NCBI GenBank assembly: GCA_963834445.1
Contig: CAWIBU010000006.1
Location: 10,586 to 74,585 of the forward strand
Length of the DNA stretch: 64,000 bases
Origin: PALSA-350 sp963834445
Lineage (GTDB): Bacteria > Acidobacteriota > Terriglobia > Terriglobales > Acidobacteriaceae
Reading direction: 5' to 3'
The notes below the pieces were generated by a model that saw only the letters and a program-made list of their open reading frames with translations, was not told where the DNA came from and searched no databases. Below, piece by piece: positions 7,902 to 16,346 of this stretch; the first letter of the stretch is position 1, and each line of letters opens with the position of its first letter. The position numbers were made by a program, and so were the translations under genes.

Positions 7902-10900
7902 TAATCCAGAACTCAAGCAACGCATCGGCCAAAGCATCCAAGCATTCGCTACGGAACCCCTGCGCGGAGCTGCATTGTCGCTATTTTCTGCGCTCGGCTA
8001 CAAATCTGACCGTACCGTGGAAACTCATTCAGTTGCCGACTTCCGTGAGCAATTCGATCCGGAATCCAAGCTGACACATCCGGCGGCACTTATCGCAAGC
8101 TGGCAATCCGTCGAACTGCTGTTCCAGCTTACCGACGAAGAGCTTTCCCGTAGCGCGGCCCTGTTCAAAGATGAAGCGGTTAAAACCTCCTTACTCCAGT
8201 CCTACATCTTCATCGCCATTGAACTAACCGAGGCCGATTACGCGCGGGGCAAACTCGCAGGCGTGGCCCGCCAGATCAACCGAATCTTCCCTATGCCTGT
8301 CATGGTGCTTTTCAAGATTGGCGGGCGGATTTCCATTGCCGCCATCAACCGCCGCCTGAATAAGCGAGACGAAAGCAAGGATGTGCTGGGCAAGGTTACG
8401 CTGATCCAGAACATCGTCATCGAAAAACCGCACCCCGGCCACCTGGACATCCTGGCCTCGTTTTCGCTGTCTGAGTTGACCGAAGGCCGCCGCGTTATAC
8501 AGAACTTCGACCAACTCCACGCTGCCTGGGAAGAGGTCTTTAATGTCGAGCTGCTCAACAAGCGTTTCTACAAGGAACTCGCAAATTGGTATTTCTGGGC
8601 GCTGCCTCAAGTCAATTTTCCTGCTGACATCGAGAAAGACGATGAGAAACGACGCGCCACAGGCTTGATCCGTTTGCTCACACGGCTCATTTTCTGCTGG
8701 TTTCTCAAGGAGAAGGGCCTTGTTCCGGAAGAGCTTTTTGCCGAAGCCGACCTGAGGAAGATTCTCAAAGACCTTTCGCCCGATGCCTCCACCTACAACG
8801 AGGCCATCCTGCAAAACCTCTTCTTTGCCACGCTGAATCAGCGCATGGGCAAGGATGCCAAAGGGCAGCCCTATCGTGACTTTGCCAAGGACGAAGGGTT
8901 CCTTAAGAACCGCATTACCTATGACGTGAACACGCTATATCGCTACGAAAGCCACTTTCGTGACCCTGATACTGCACTCCAGCACTTTGCCGATGTGCCG
9001 TTCCTCAACGGCGGCCTGTTCGAGTGCCTGGACCGTCCAGAAGAGGGGACGAATACGAAGCTCTACCTTGATGGTTTTTCCCGGAACCGGAAGAAGCGCC
9101 CCGTCATGCCGAACCATCTCTTCTTTGGCGCTGAGCATGATGAAGACCTCTCAAGTGCTTATGGCGATACCAAGCACAAGAAAGAGAAGGTTCGTGGCCT
9201 TCTGCATATCCTGAACGCTTACAAGTTCACCATTGTCGAAAATACGCCGGTCGACCAGGAAATTGCTCTTGACCCTGAACTGTTGGGCAAGGTCTTTGAG
9301 AATTTGCTCGCCTCGTATAACGAGGAGACAAAAACAACTGCCCGCAAGCAGACCGGCTCCTTCTACACGCCACGGCCCATCGTCGAATACATGGTGGATG
9401 AATCGCTCAAAGCATACCTTTCTGGAGTACTTGTCACGGCGGGTTGGAGCGAACAGGACGCGAAGGCCGGCCTTGACATCCTGTTCGCCTATACCGAGCG
9501 GGCGCACCCTTTCAATGAGGAAGAGGCCGCCCTGCTACTTCACGCGATTCATACCAGCAAGATTCTGGACCCCGCTTGCGGCTCCGGCGCGTTTCCCATG
9601 GGGATGCTGCATAAGCTGGTTTATATCATCCACAAGCTCGACCCTGACAATGCGCGCTGGAAACAACTCCAGATCGATGCGGCTGGAAGGATTCCCGATA
9701 TTTCCGCGCGTGAAGCCGCCATTGCGGCCATTGAGCGCGACTTCTCAGACAACGAAGACGACTATGGACGAAAGCTCTACCTGATTGAGAATTGTCTTTA
9801 TGGTGTGGACATCCAACCCATTGCCATCCAAATCTCGAAACTCCGCTTTTTCATTTCTTTGGTCTGCGACCAACGCACCAACCGCAACAAGCGGGAAAAC
9901 CACGGCATCCGTCCGCTGCCGAACCTTGAGACAAAGTTCGTTGCCGCCGACACGCTCATCAGCCTGCCGGATCAATTGGCACTCGTGGTCCCAAAAGTTC
10001 ACGAGATCGAGGCCGAGATAGAAGCTCTCTATCACAGCCACTTCGCCATCCAGCGGCGCGATCAGAAGCTCGCTGTTCAGAAGAAGATCAGGGACCTGCG
10101 TAAAGAGCTGGCTATACTCCTCGCCGAAAGCCTTGGCTCATCTAAGAAAGCCCGACATGTCGCAGATTGGGACCCCTTCGATCCGCAGGCCAGTTCCGAT
10201 TTCTTCGATCCGCATTGGATGTTTGGGAAGTCACTGAGCAAGGGATTCGACATCGTGCTAGGAAACCCGCCGTACATTTTTGGTGGGAATGCTGGAATAT
10301 CTGAAGCGAATAAGAAACGCTACAAAGAACTTTACATATCGGGTACTGGGAAAATAAACCTGTTCACCATTTTCATCGAACGAGGTGCCCAGCTTCTGAA
10401 GAGTGGCGGGGTCCTTTCATATATCCTCCCGAATACCCTTTTGCGAGTAACGTCTTACCGGGATGTTCGGAACTACATCCTTCAGAACCTTCAGATCGAC
10501 GAGATTCTTGACCTGGATGTTGGCATATTCGAGGCGGTGACAGCGTCGACGATTGCCATTCGAATCAAGCGAAGTGAACCCAACGAGGGATGGCTGACAG
10601 GAATCAAGCACGGACTTAGTGACGAAAAGCCAAAACGCTCGCTGCAATCGGGTTGGCACGCAAATGGAGGTGTAATTGACATTTTCTCAAGCCAGCGGGA
10701 TCGCGACATCGTAGAGCGACTCGAATCGGGAAGCGTGAAATTGGAAGATCTTTGCCATCGGATCCGATTCGGCGTTGTCATATCAGGGAATCTAGCAGAG
10801 GTTGTTGCTGGCACTTCTCATGGGAACCGTTGGAAGCCCTTTTTGGAAGGTGACGAAATAGGTCAGTATTCACTACACTACCGCGGTCGTTTCTTGAACT

Positions 10901-11562
10901 ACGACCCAACTCTTCTACATCGGAGCCGCACGCCAGATATTTTTGAATGCCGCAAGATTATGATTCAGCGGATCACGGGTGGCCAGACCCCCCTCAAGGC
11001 TACACTCGATGATGAGCACTTCTACAACAAAGAGTCGATTCTGAATCTTATCCTTGAGCCGCAACACAATGATAAGTACGAATTCATCCTAGCGCTATTG
11101 AACTCTACAGTTGGCAACTGGTTTTACCGCAAACGATTTACAAACGACTCAAAGCTAACAGTTAATCTTTCGAAAGAGTATGTAGGCAAGATCCCCGTGA
11201 AACTTCCCGCTAGTGCCCAGGATCTGGACGTTTTCGCCAACCTAGTCAATATGCTTCTCTTTTCTAAGAAACAGGATGAGGTGATTCTTGCGCAATTCCT
11301 CCAAGATCTTACTGACGTCTGCGTGATGGAGTGCTATTTCCGCGAGCATATGTCTGAGCATGACCTGCTGTTCCTCGCTGACCTGGCTCCCAAACTATCT
11401 GCGTACGACACAAGTGCGTCCGACTCGCAGCGTCGAGAGTTTATCGTCCAGCTTCACCGCCTTCTAAATGACCCCTCATCGACAATCCGCAATCGGCTCC
11501 TCCGCATCTCCGCCGACAGCCCTGACCTTCTTGCGGTAATCAAAGAGGAGGGGAGAGCATGA
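7894..11562 (+). CDS. Large Eco57I/PglX-like adenine-specific DNA methyltransferase
   Basis: 1222-residue N6-adenine methyltransferase of the Eco57I/BREX PglX type (COG1002). It shows TGSFYTPRPIVEYMV before the SAM-binding motif I DPACGSGAF (about residue 559) and catalytic motif IV GNPPYIFG (about 790). Residues about 940-1130 look like a target-recognition domain of the TaqI/BREX kind (KPFLEGDEIGQY, RKIMIQRITGG). The N-terminal 500 residues have no nuclease motif that I can see, so modification without cleavage, with the helicase as effector partner, is likely. The gene overlaps the helicase upstream by 8 bases and the ATPase downstream by 4 bases, which argues for one functional unit. Confidence 0.9.
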   Translation: MPSNPELKQRIGQSIQAFATEPLRGAALSLFSALGYKSDRTVETHSVADFREQFDPESKLTHPAALIASWQSVELLFQLTDEELSRSAALFKDEAVKTSLLQSYIFIAIELTEADYARGKLAGVARQINRIFPMPVMVLFKIGGRISIAAINRRLNKRDESKDVLGKVTLIQNIVIEKPHPGHLDILASFSLSELTEGRRVIQNFDQLHAAWEEVFNVELLNKRFYKELANWYFWALPQVNFPADIEKDDEKRRATGLIRLLTRLIFCWFLKEKGLVPEELFAEADLRKILKDLSPDASTYNEAILQNLFFATLNQRMGKDAKGQPYRDFAKDEGFLKNRITYDVNTLYRYESHFRDPDTALQHFADVPFLNGGLFECLDRPEEGTNTKLYLDGFSRNRKKRPVMPNHLFFGAEHDEDLSSAYGDTKHKKEKVRGLLHILNAYKFTIVENTPVDQEIALDPELLGKVFENLLASYNEETKTTARKQTGSFYTPRPIVEYMVDESLKAYLSGVLVTAGWSEQDAKAGLDILFAYTERAHPFNEEEAALLLHAIHTSKILDPACGSGAFPMGMLHKLVYIIHKLDPDNARWKQLQIDAAGRIPDISAREAAIAAIERDFSDNEDDYGRKLYLIENCLYGVDIQPIAIQISKLRFFISLVCDQRTNRNKRENHGIRPLPNLETKFVAADTLISLPDQLALVVPKVHEIEAEIEALYHSHFAIQRRDQKLAVQKKIRDLRKELAILLAESLGSSKKARHVADWDPFDPQASSDFFDPHWMFGKSLSKGFDIVLGNPPYIFGGNAGISEANKKRYKELYISGTGKINLFTIFIERGAQLLKSGGVLSYILPNTLLRVTSYRDVRNYILQNLQIDEILDLDVGIFEAVTASTIAIRIKRSEPNEGWLTGIKHGLSDEKPKRSLQSGWHANGGVIDIFSSQRDRDIVERLESGSVKLEDLCHRIRFGVVISGNLAEVVAGTSHGNRWKPFLEGDEIGQYSLHYRGRFLNYDPTLLHRSRTPDIFECRKIMIQRITGGQTPLKATLDDEHFYNKESILNLILEPQHNDKYEFILALLNSTVGNWFYRKRFTNDSKLTVNLSKEYVGKIPVKLPASAQDLDVFANLVNMLLFSKKQDEVILAQFLQDLTDVCVMECYFREHMSEHDLLFLADLAPKLSAYDTSASDSQRREFIVQLHRLLNDPSSTIRNRLLRISADSPDLLAVIKEEGRA

Positions 11563-13295
11563 AGTCCCGGCTCCAGAAGATCGAGATCATCAATTTCAAA
11601 GCATTCAGGGAGTTCACTCTCGATCTCGATGGCCGCCACCTCCTTGTTTATGGGGATAACGGAGCAGGCAAATCCTCTCTGTACTGGGCGCTCTACACAT
11701 TTCTGCAAAGTGCCAGGAAGCCGGAGCATTCAATCTCCAAATACTTCGATCCGACGCACGATGAGAGATTACTGAATATACACGAGCAGGCGGTGGTGAC
11801 ACCAAGGCCCGGCAAGATTATATTGACCCTGCGAGACACGGGTACAAATACGGATTCCACTTACACGATCAGTCAGGCAGACCACGGAACTTTCAACCAG
11901 CCCACGATCCTTAAAGGCGACCTGGCTAGCGATTTCATAACCTACCGCTTCTTCTTTGGCTTTTCGGATTTCCGCAACTCAGAGACGTTCAACATATGGC
12001 CCCTTTTCGAGAAGGAGATACTGCCTTTTTGCGTCTCTACGGGAGGGACTTCGCCGATCGATTATTGGAACGCCATCAAGTTAGGCAATCCCAACCCTCA
12101 CGCCAGTCGCGGCCTGGGGGGGACCTACAGCTACGACGAGTTTAGAGCCAAGACCGCTGCTTTCGCCGGTATTTTGCCTGGAATCGTAGATTCAATCAGT
12201 GCCGAAGCACAGAAGTTCTACGACGCGCATTTTGCGGTCCACGATCCAGCCAAAGTAACTTTGAAACTTGGGATGACCACGCCTCCCCTCGCGACTGGTA
12301 CCAGTCGCGATGACTTCCAATTCGAGATGCCACAAATCGAATTTGGCATTCAGATCGACGGAAAGACCGTGCCCCGTCCGCAAGCCTTCCTGAACGAAGC
12401 CAAGATGACACAGCTTGCGCTGTCTGTTCGATTTGCTGCATCCATCGTGAATCTTCACGAATCTGACCTCAAGCTCCTCGTGCTGGACGATCTGCTCGTT
12501 AGTCTGGATATGAGCAACCGAATGAAGGTCGTGGAGATACTCCTCAGCGATGCCGCCCTGGCAAACTACCAAAAAATTGTCTTGACCCACGATATCGGAT
12601 TGTTTGAAGAGTTCAAGCGCACGATCGGCGCAAATCATCAGATGTGGCTCTTCCAGAAACTCGTCGGAACGGCGAAGAACGGTCCTAAAGCTAACAACGT
12701 GAAGTCGCCCTTGGAGATGGCGCAGCATTTTCTTGCGAACGACCAGATCCCCGAATGCGGCAATCAATTGAGAAAGTGTGTTGAAGCAAACCTCACATCA
12801 TTCCTCGACCAGGCGAAGCAAAGGAAGGGGCTCACTTCTCTGGTGGATCGGGAGGCGTTCGCGTCGCTTCATCAGAAGCTGAATGAGGCAAGCAGTCATT
12901 TGAGCTTAGGCAGTTACAAGGAGTTTGCGGAGTTGCTCCAATCAGAGTTCACTCTGGACCAGTTGAAAGAACTCGCGTCGCCAGATGACATTGATCCCGC
13001 GAAATTCGCTGCCAGTACAAAAGATGAGAAGAGAGCTAAAGGCGCGCTGATTGCCAAGCTTTTCGCTGCACGTCCCAACCTGCATCAAAGCATCGTCGAT
13101 CTTCTAAGCGATGCGTCTCGTAAGCGGCTGACCGCACTAAAGCTTCTGGATGAGGTGAGACGCATCAAAGACCGGATACTCAATCCCGCTTCCCACGCTG
13201 GCACCGCCCCACTGTACAGAAAAGAAGCCGAAGACGCGATCAAGGTTATTCACGCTCTCGAAGCGGCCCTGAATGCAACCCTGTCTACTCTTTGA
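11559..13295 (+). CDS. SMC/RecF-like ABC ATPase of the defence operon
   Basis: 578-residue ATPase beginning KIEIINFKAFREF, the typical start of RecF/SMC/OLD-type proteins. Walker A is GDNGAGKSS (about residue 32); LNEAKMTQLALSVRFA takes the signature position; Walker B is LKLLVLDDLLVSLD (about 305-318); the H-loop is VLTHD (about 344). It lacks the long coiled coil of true SMC proteins. The last 200 residues are helical and unassigned and could be an effector domain. The start codon overlaps the stop of the methylase (ATGA). Such ATPases partner with nucleases or methylases in several defence systems. Its placement as the third coupled gene suggests sensing or loading on DNA ends; that is inference. 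Confidence 0.85.
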   Translation: MKSRLQKIEIINFKAFREFTLDLDGRHLLVYGDNGAGKSSLYWALYTFLQSARKPEHSISKYFDPTHDERLLNIHEQAVVTPRPGKIILTLRDTGTNTDSTYTISQADHGTFNQPTILKGDLASDFITYRFFFGFSDFRNSETFNIWPLFEKEILPFCVSTGGTSPIDYWNAIKLGNPNPHASRGLGGTYSYDEFRAKTAAFAGILPGIVDSISAEAQKFYDAHFAVHDPAKVTLKLGMTTPPLATGTSRDDFQFEMPQIEFGIQIDGKTVPRPQAFLNEAKMTQLALSVRFAASIVNLHESDLKLLVLDDLLVSLDMSNRMKVVEILLSDAALANYQKIVLTHDIGLFEEFKRTIGANHQMWLFQKLVGTAKNGPKANNVKSPLEMAQHFLANDQIPECGNQLRKCVEANLTSFLDQAKQRKGLTSLVDREAFASLHQKLNEASSHLSLGSYKEFAELLQSEFTLDQLKELASPDDIDPAKFAASTKDEKRAKGALIAKLFAARPNLHQSIVDLLSDASRKRLTALKLLDEVRRIKDRILNPASHAGTAPLYRKEAEDAIKVIHALEAALNATLSTL

Positions 13296-13358
13296 GGTGG
13301 GGGACGGCCTGGTCGACGTGTTCCTAGGTAGCTGTTGTTGTGCAGATAGGATTTTCAG

Positions 13359-14225
13359 ATGATTGAATTTGTCGTCGAAAAGAAGCTTCTGGACTCCGCA
13401 ATGAAGCAGCTATTGTTCGGCAGATCCTCTGATCCTGACGATCTGGTGGATATTGCCGTGAGTGGTTCGCTCATGACCTTCGTCGCCAGAGGTTCAAGTG
13501 CTGAGGTTCCCGTCAAGAGTGAGGCAGCTGGACGCATCAGTATCCCTGTGAGTGACCTGGCCAAGCTGAAGAAGCTATCCGCCACGTACAAAGCAGGACC
13601 GATACGATTGCGGATTAGTGACGGCCGGATTCGTTTCCAGAACACGTCATTGGCGCTAGATATTCGTGAGACGAAAGCCGAGCGAAGACTCATTGATATT
13701 CCGAACGATGCCAGCGCGTTGGATCTGGCCTCACTGCCGTTTCTCTTCTCCGCTGAAGAGATTGACCGGTGTGGATTAACGATGAAAGTTCTCGAAGCCA
13801 AGAAGGCGCTTACTGCCTTGCTTGAAGAGTCTATTACCAAAATGAGTGAATTCGGCATGACACGGAACCAACTCACTGCAATGGCGGAGGAGCAGCTCAG
13901 GGCGCACACTGCGAATATGCGGCAGGTCCTGCTCCCTCATCAGGGCATAAAAAACATTGAACCACTAAACGGAGGAGCTGATATGAACGAAGAGGAGATG
14001 AAAGCAGAACTTGAACGCCTGAGGGCAGAAAACGCCCAACTGAAGACGAAGGAAAAGGGTGGCATCACCCTGAAGGTAAGCGAGAAGGGCGCGGTATCAC
14101 TTTACGGAATGGGGAAGTTCCCCGTCACTTTGTACAAGGAGCAGTGGCTCCGGATCCTCGCCAGCGCGCCTCAAATCGAGGCATTCATCCGCGAGAACGA
14201 AGCGAAGCTGAAGACGAAAGAATAG
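13359..14225 (+). CDS. Sliding-clamp-like domain fused in frame to a small coiled-coil protein
   Basis: 288 residues. Residues 1-110 follow the pattern of one DnaN/beta-clamp repeat: an amphipathic first helix, then LMTFVARGSSAEVPV, a gap, ISIPVSDLAKLKKL, and IRLRISDGRIRF. Residues about 209-288 are a separate module with a heptad-like stretch (MKAELERLRAENAQLK) followed by a compact motif ending FPVTLYKEQW. A strong Shine-Dalgarno sequence and an ATG precede this second module inside the gene, so it may also be made alone. The gene follows the ATPase by 63 bases in the same direction. I see only one clamp repeat rather than the usual three. No function is known to me; the clamp call is by pattern and needs a structure search. 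Confidence 0.6.
   Translation: MIEFVVEKKLLDSAMKQLLFGRSSDPDDLVDIAVSGSLMTFVARGSSAEVPVKSEAAGRISIPVSDLAKLKKLSATYKAGPIRLRISDGRIRFQNTSLALDIRETKAERRLIDIPNDASALDLASLPFLFSAEEIDRCGLTMKVLEAKKALTALLEESITKMSEFGMTRNQLTAMAEEQLRAHTANMRQVLLPHQGIKNIEPLNGGADMNEEEMKAELERLRAENAQLKTKEKGGITLKVSEKGAVSLYGMGKFPVTLYKEQWLRILASAPQIEAFIRENEAKLKTKE
13971..13985 (+). promoter_or_regulatory. Internal ribosome binding site and ATG inside the clamp-like gene
   Basis: GGAGG (13971-13975) lies 7 bases before an in-frame ATG at 13983. It is stronger than the site before the annotated start at 13359. It would allow separate synthesis of the C-terminal module. Confidence 0.5.
13983..14225 (+). CDS. Possible separately translated 80-residue coiled-coil protein (internal start)
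   Basis: Internal in-frame product of the gene at 13359-14225, beginning MNEEEMKAELERLRAENAQ and ending KLKTKE. It carries a short coiled coil and a YGMGKFPVTLYKEQW block. Small stand-alone proteins with this arrangement are, to my recollection, common hypothetical proteins in acidobacteria, which would make the upstream part a fusion. It is supported here by its own good ribosome site. It is an alternative start, not an extra locus, and whether it is used is unknown. Confidence 0.4.
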   Translation: MNEEEMKAELERLRAENAQLKTKEKGGITLKVSEKGAVSLYGMGKFPVTLYKEQWLRILASAPQIEAFIRENEAKLKTKE

Positions 14226-14350
14226 AAATCAAACTTCGAGGTAATGCAACTCGGTCTGATTCCACGATGAAGGCCTAGTTCCATGATTGGCTTGAAATCG
14301 CAAAGGCAACAACAGATCCGCTAACGACCTGATTGAGAATGAAGGGAACC

Positions 14351-15361
14351 ATGGCCACTACGTCGAGCAAGCTTAGCCCACAAGACTTCCGTTGGCTCGG
14401 TGAACCAATCATTCATCACCAGGGTACGTACGATCAGGTTGCAGATGCGATCCCGCTTTTCGGGAGGCGCCCATTCGCTCTGTATACAAAACCTGCGGGA
14501 AAAGACGAACTGCCTCTTGTGACGGGTGAAAACCCGTATTTCGATGAAGTCCTCCGATTGAGTCATTCAGGCGAGCACGAAGTTCCCATAGGAGTAGTTT
14601 CCAAGTCCTATAAATTGATACAGCATCGAGAACTGTTTGAAACAACTGTGCGAGCGCTTGATGAAGCAAACGTACCACTTAGCCTCGTCATGGTATCCCT
14701 GACACTCTCCAAGTTTGGCGGACGAATGGCACTTCGATTTGTTTTGCCGGAGAAATTTAGCTTTGACCCTGGCGACTCCCATCCGTTGCACTTGAGGCTT
14801 GAATGTTTCAACTCAGTAGACGGAAGCACACGACTAGTTTTCATGATGAGCTGGTACAGGCTTGTATGCAGCAACGGACTTGTTGCGCGAGTTACCGGAG
14901 CTCACGAAGCGATGATTCATACGGAGAGAGCCGAGCTTCCAGACATCAAAGCCCTCATTAGCGCCGGAATCGCCTCGCTCTCGACTGAGCGAGAACTTTA
15001 TGGCCTTGCAATGAATGTTCGGATCAATCAAATTGAACTGCAAGGGTGGATTGATGGGGAGTTGAAGAAGAGATGGGGCGCTTTAGCCGCTGCTAGAACG
15101 TACCTGATTTGCGAAAGCGGATTCGACGGCGTATTTTTTGATCCGTTCGACAAACTGCCGCCCTCCCAAAAGAAGATGAAGAGAACTGAGCATGTACCTG
15201 GTGCGCCTCCGAAATCAGACAACGCATACGCAGTCTCACAAGCTTTAGCGTGGATCGCCCGATGTAGGCTGGATGTCCAAGAGCAAACACAATATATGAG
15301 AGAAATCCCCCAGTTGATGCATTCGTTGGCACCGATCGCCTATCCAAGCATCGAGTCGTGA
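14351..15361 (+). CDS. DUF932 domain protein (phage/plasmid-like)
   Basis: 336-residue DUF932-family protein, a family found mostly on phages, plasmids and islands. Typical blocks are VGVVSKSYKLIQHRELFET near residue 85, the central GGRMALRFVLPEKF and LECFNSVDGSTRLVF segments, and SWYRLVCSNGL, where the family has its conserved cysteine. I chose ATG 14351; in-frame TTG 14333 and ATG 14339 would add a few residues. It lies 125 bases after the clamp-like gene in the same direction and closes the defence-like block. The biochemical role of DUF932 is unknown; some members sit near antirestriction or repair genes. Confidence 0.8.
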   Translation: MATTSSKLSPQDFRWLGEPIIHHQGTYDQVADAIPLFGRRPFALYTKPAGKDELPLVTGENPYFDEVLRLSHSGEHEVPIGVVSKSYKLIQHRELFETTVRALDEANVPLSLVMVSLTLSKFGGRMALRFVLPEKFSFDPGDSHPLHLRLECFNSVDGSTRLVFMMSWYRLVCSNGLVARVTGAHEAMIHTERAELPDIKALISAGIASLSTERELYGLAMNVRINQIELQGWIDGELKKRWGALAAARTYLICESGFDGVFFDPFDKLPPSQKKMKRTEHVPGAPPKSDNAYAVSQALAWIARCRLDVQEQTQYMREIPQLMHSLAPIAYPSIES

Positions 15362-15596
15362 ACGAGAAGACTTCAAGATTGCGATTACTTAACTCTTTAG
15401 CGGGGTTTTCCAGTCCCATCGAACATTTCTTGAACTTGATTCCCTTGGGAGGAAGACTCCTCCCTGTCTGCGGCCCTGCGGTCCTCCGCCACCCTCCTCA
15501 GCGGGCCTGTTCCTGCCCGCAACGCCGGCCCTGATCTTCTGAAGAACAACCGCAACAGCAAAAGCTCCTAAGGGGAGTGAGTGTACCGGAACATGT

Positions 15597-15627
15597 GTTA
15601 CGTTGTGGACCTGAGACATCCGTTACA
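15597..15627 (+). repeat. IS481-like terminal repeat, left copy
   Basis: A 31-base segment starting GTTAC and ending GTTACA, with GACC and GAGACAT at fixed places. It matches, in inverted orientation and at 21 of 31 positions, the segment at 20088-20118 next to the IS481 transposase. No transposase is next to this copy. It is either a solo end left by a deleted IS481 element or the far end of a larger unit that includes the ABC operon. Confidence 0.5.
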
Positions 15628-15922
15628 AGCCCCTTGCGGTGGCTGACGTTCGAGTTGAGCGGGCACGAAAAGAAATATATCGAGTAGTCGAGGCCGTGGG
15701 AATGTGGGAATCCCGAAGGGATTTCCAAAGAGTGTGGGAAGGGTGGGAAGCCGGCATCTTGGCTTTCCACGCTTTCCATGCTCTGTCATTTCCATGGCCT
15801 GTTTTTCGCCCCGGCAATTCTGGATAAGCCGCTACGCCAATGAGCATTGGCGACCTACCAATCATCGACCTTGAAGGGTTCTGCCAGACTCTTCGCCCCC
15901 TGTGGAGCGAAAACCCCCTCGC
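15628..15922. other. Intergenic region with two stem-loops, no supported gene
   Basis: The 600 bases between the DUF932 and GntR genes hold no convincing gene. Two hairpins stand out: AATCCC/GGGATT around a GAA loop (15709-15723, extendable to GGAATCCC) and GGAAGCC/GGCTTTCC around an 8-base loop (15746-15768), with repeated GTGGGAA words between. A 62-codon frame crosses them (15639-15827), with the phrase VGMWESRRDFQ, but it has no good ribosome site. This could be a dispersed palindromic repeat. Confidence 0.4.
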
Positions 15923-15960
15923 TTGACTCCTGAGTTTCGCTGTGCTATCTCTGTAGCACA
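15923..15960 (+). promoter_or_regulatory. Promoter overlapping a perfect operator for the GntR-ABC operon
   Basis: TTGACT (15923-15928) is followed 17 bases later by a weak -10 (TATCTC, 15946-15951). Over and after it lies a perfect inverted repeat, TGTGCTA (15941-15947) and TAGCACA (15954-15960), 6 bases apart. The repeat ends on the base before the GTG start, and there is no Shine-Dalgarno sequence. This fits an autorepressed YtrA-type regulator with a leaderless message. Confidence 0.65.
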
Positions 15961-16344
15961 GTGTTTAGAAAGCCTAATCCGTCATCAGGTGTTCCGATCT
16001 ACGTCCAGATAAAGGAGCAGATTCGGCACGCAATTGAAACTGGATCGCTAACATCCGGTGACCAGTTGCCAGGCATTCGGGTGCTAGCGGAAGACCTCGT
16101 AATCAATCCGAACACTGTGATTAAGGTCTATCGCGAACTTGAAAACGAGGGCGTTCTCGAGATCCGGCATGGCCTTGGAGCTTTCATTGCAACTCGACGG
16201 GGCAGATCCAAACCTGGAGAGATGCGTGACGCGCAACAACTTGTACGAGAGTTTGTCGAAAAACTTAAAGAGAGCGGACTCGATGCAGGAGAGATTCGGC
16301 GTCTTTTTGAAGCCGAACTTGCCAGTGAGTTCCAACGGAGGTAG
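15961..16344 (+). CDS. GntR-family transcriptional regulator, YtrA type
   Basis: 127-residue regulator of the short YtrA subfamily: winged helix (residues about 10-75: PIYVQIKEQIRHAIETG, LPGIRVLAEDL, NPNTVIKVYREL) and only a small C-terminal dimerisation tail. YtrA regulators lack the large effector domain of other GntR proteins and usually repress a neighbouring ABC exporter in response to cell-envelope stress. The start is GTG 15961, directly after a perfect palindrome that is probably its own operator. The ABC ATPase gene starts 3 bases after the stop, so the three genes form an operon. The inducer is unknown. Confidence 0.88.
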   Translation: MFRKPNPSSGVPIYVQIKEQIRHAIETGSLTSGDQLPGIRVLAEDLVINPNTVIKVYRELENEGVLEIRHGLGAFIATRRGRSKPGEMRDAQQLVREFVEKLKESGLDAGEIRRLFEAELASEFQRR

Positions 16345-16346
16345 CT

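Noticed and set aside
3279..13295. Complete known DISARM or BREX system
   Set aside because: Helicase and methylase resemble members of those systems, but drmA, drmB, drmC, brxC, pglZ and brxL-like genes are not in the window.
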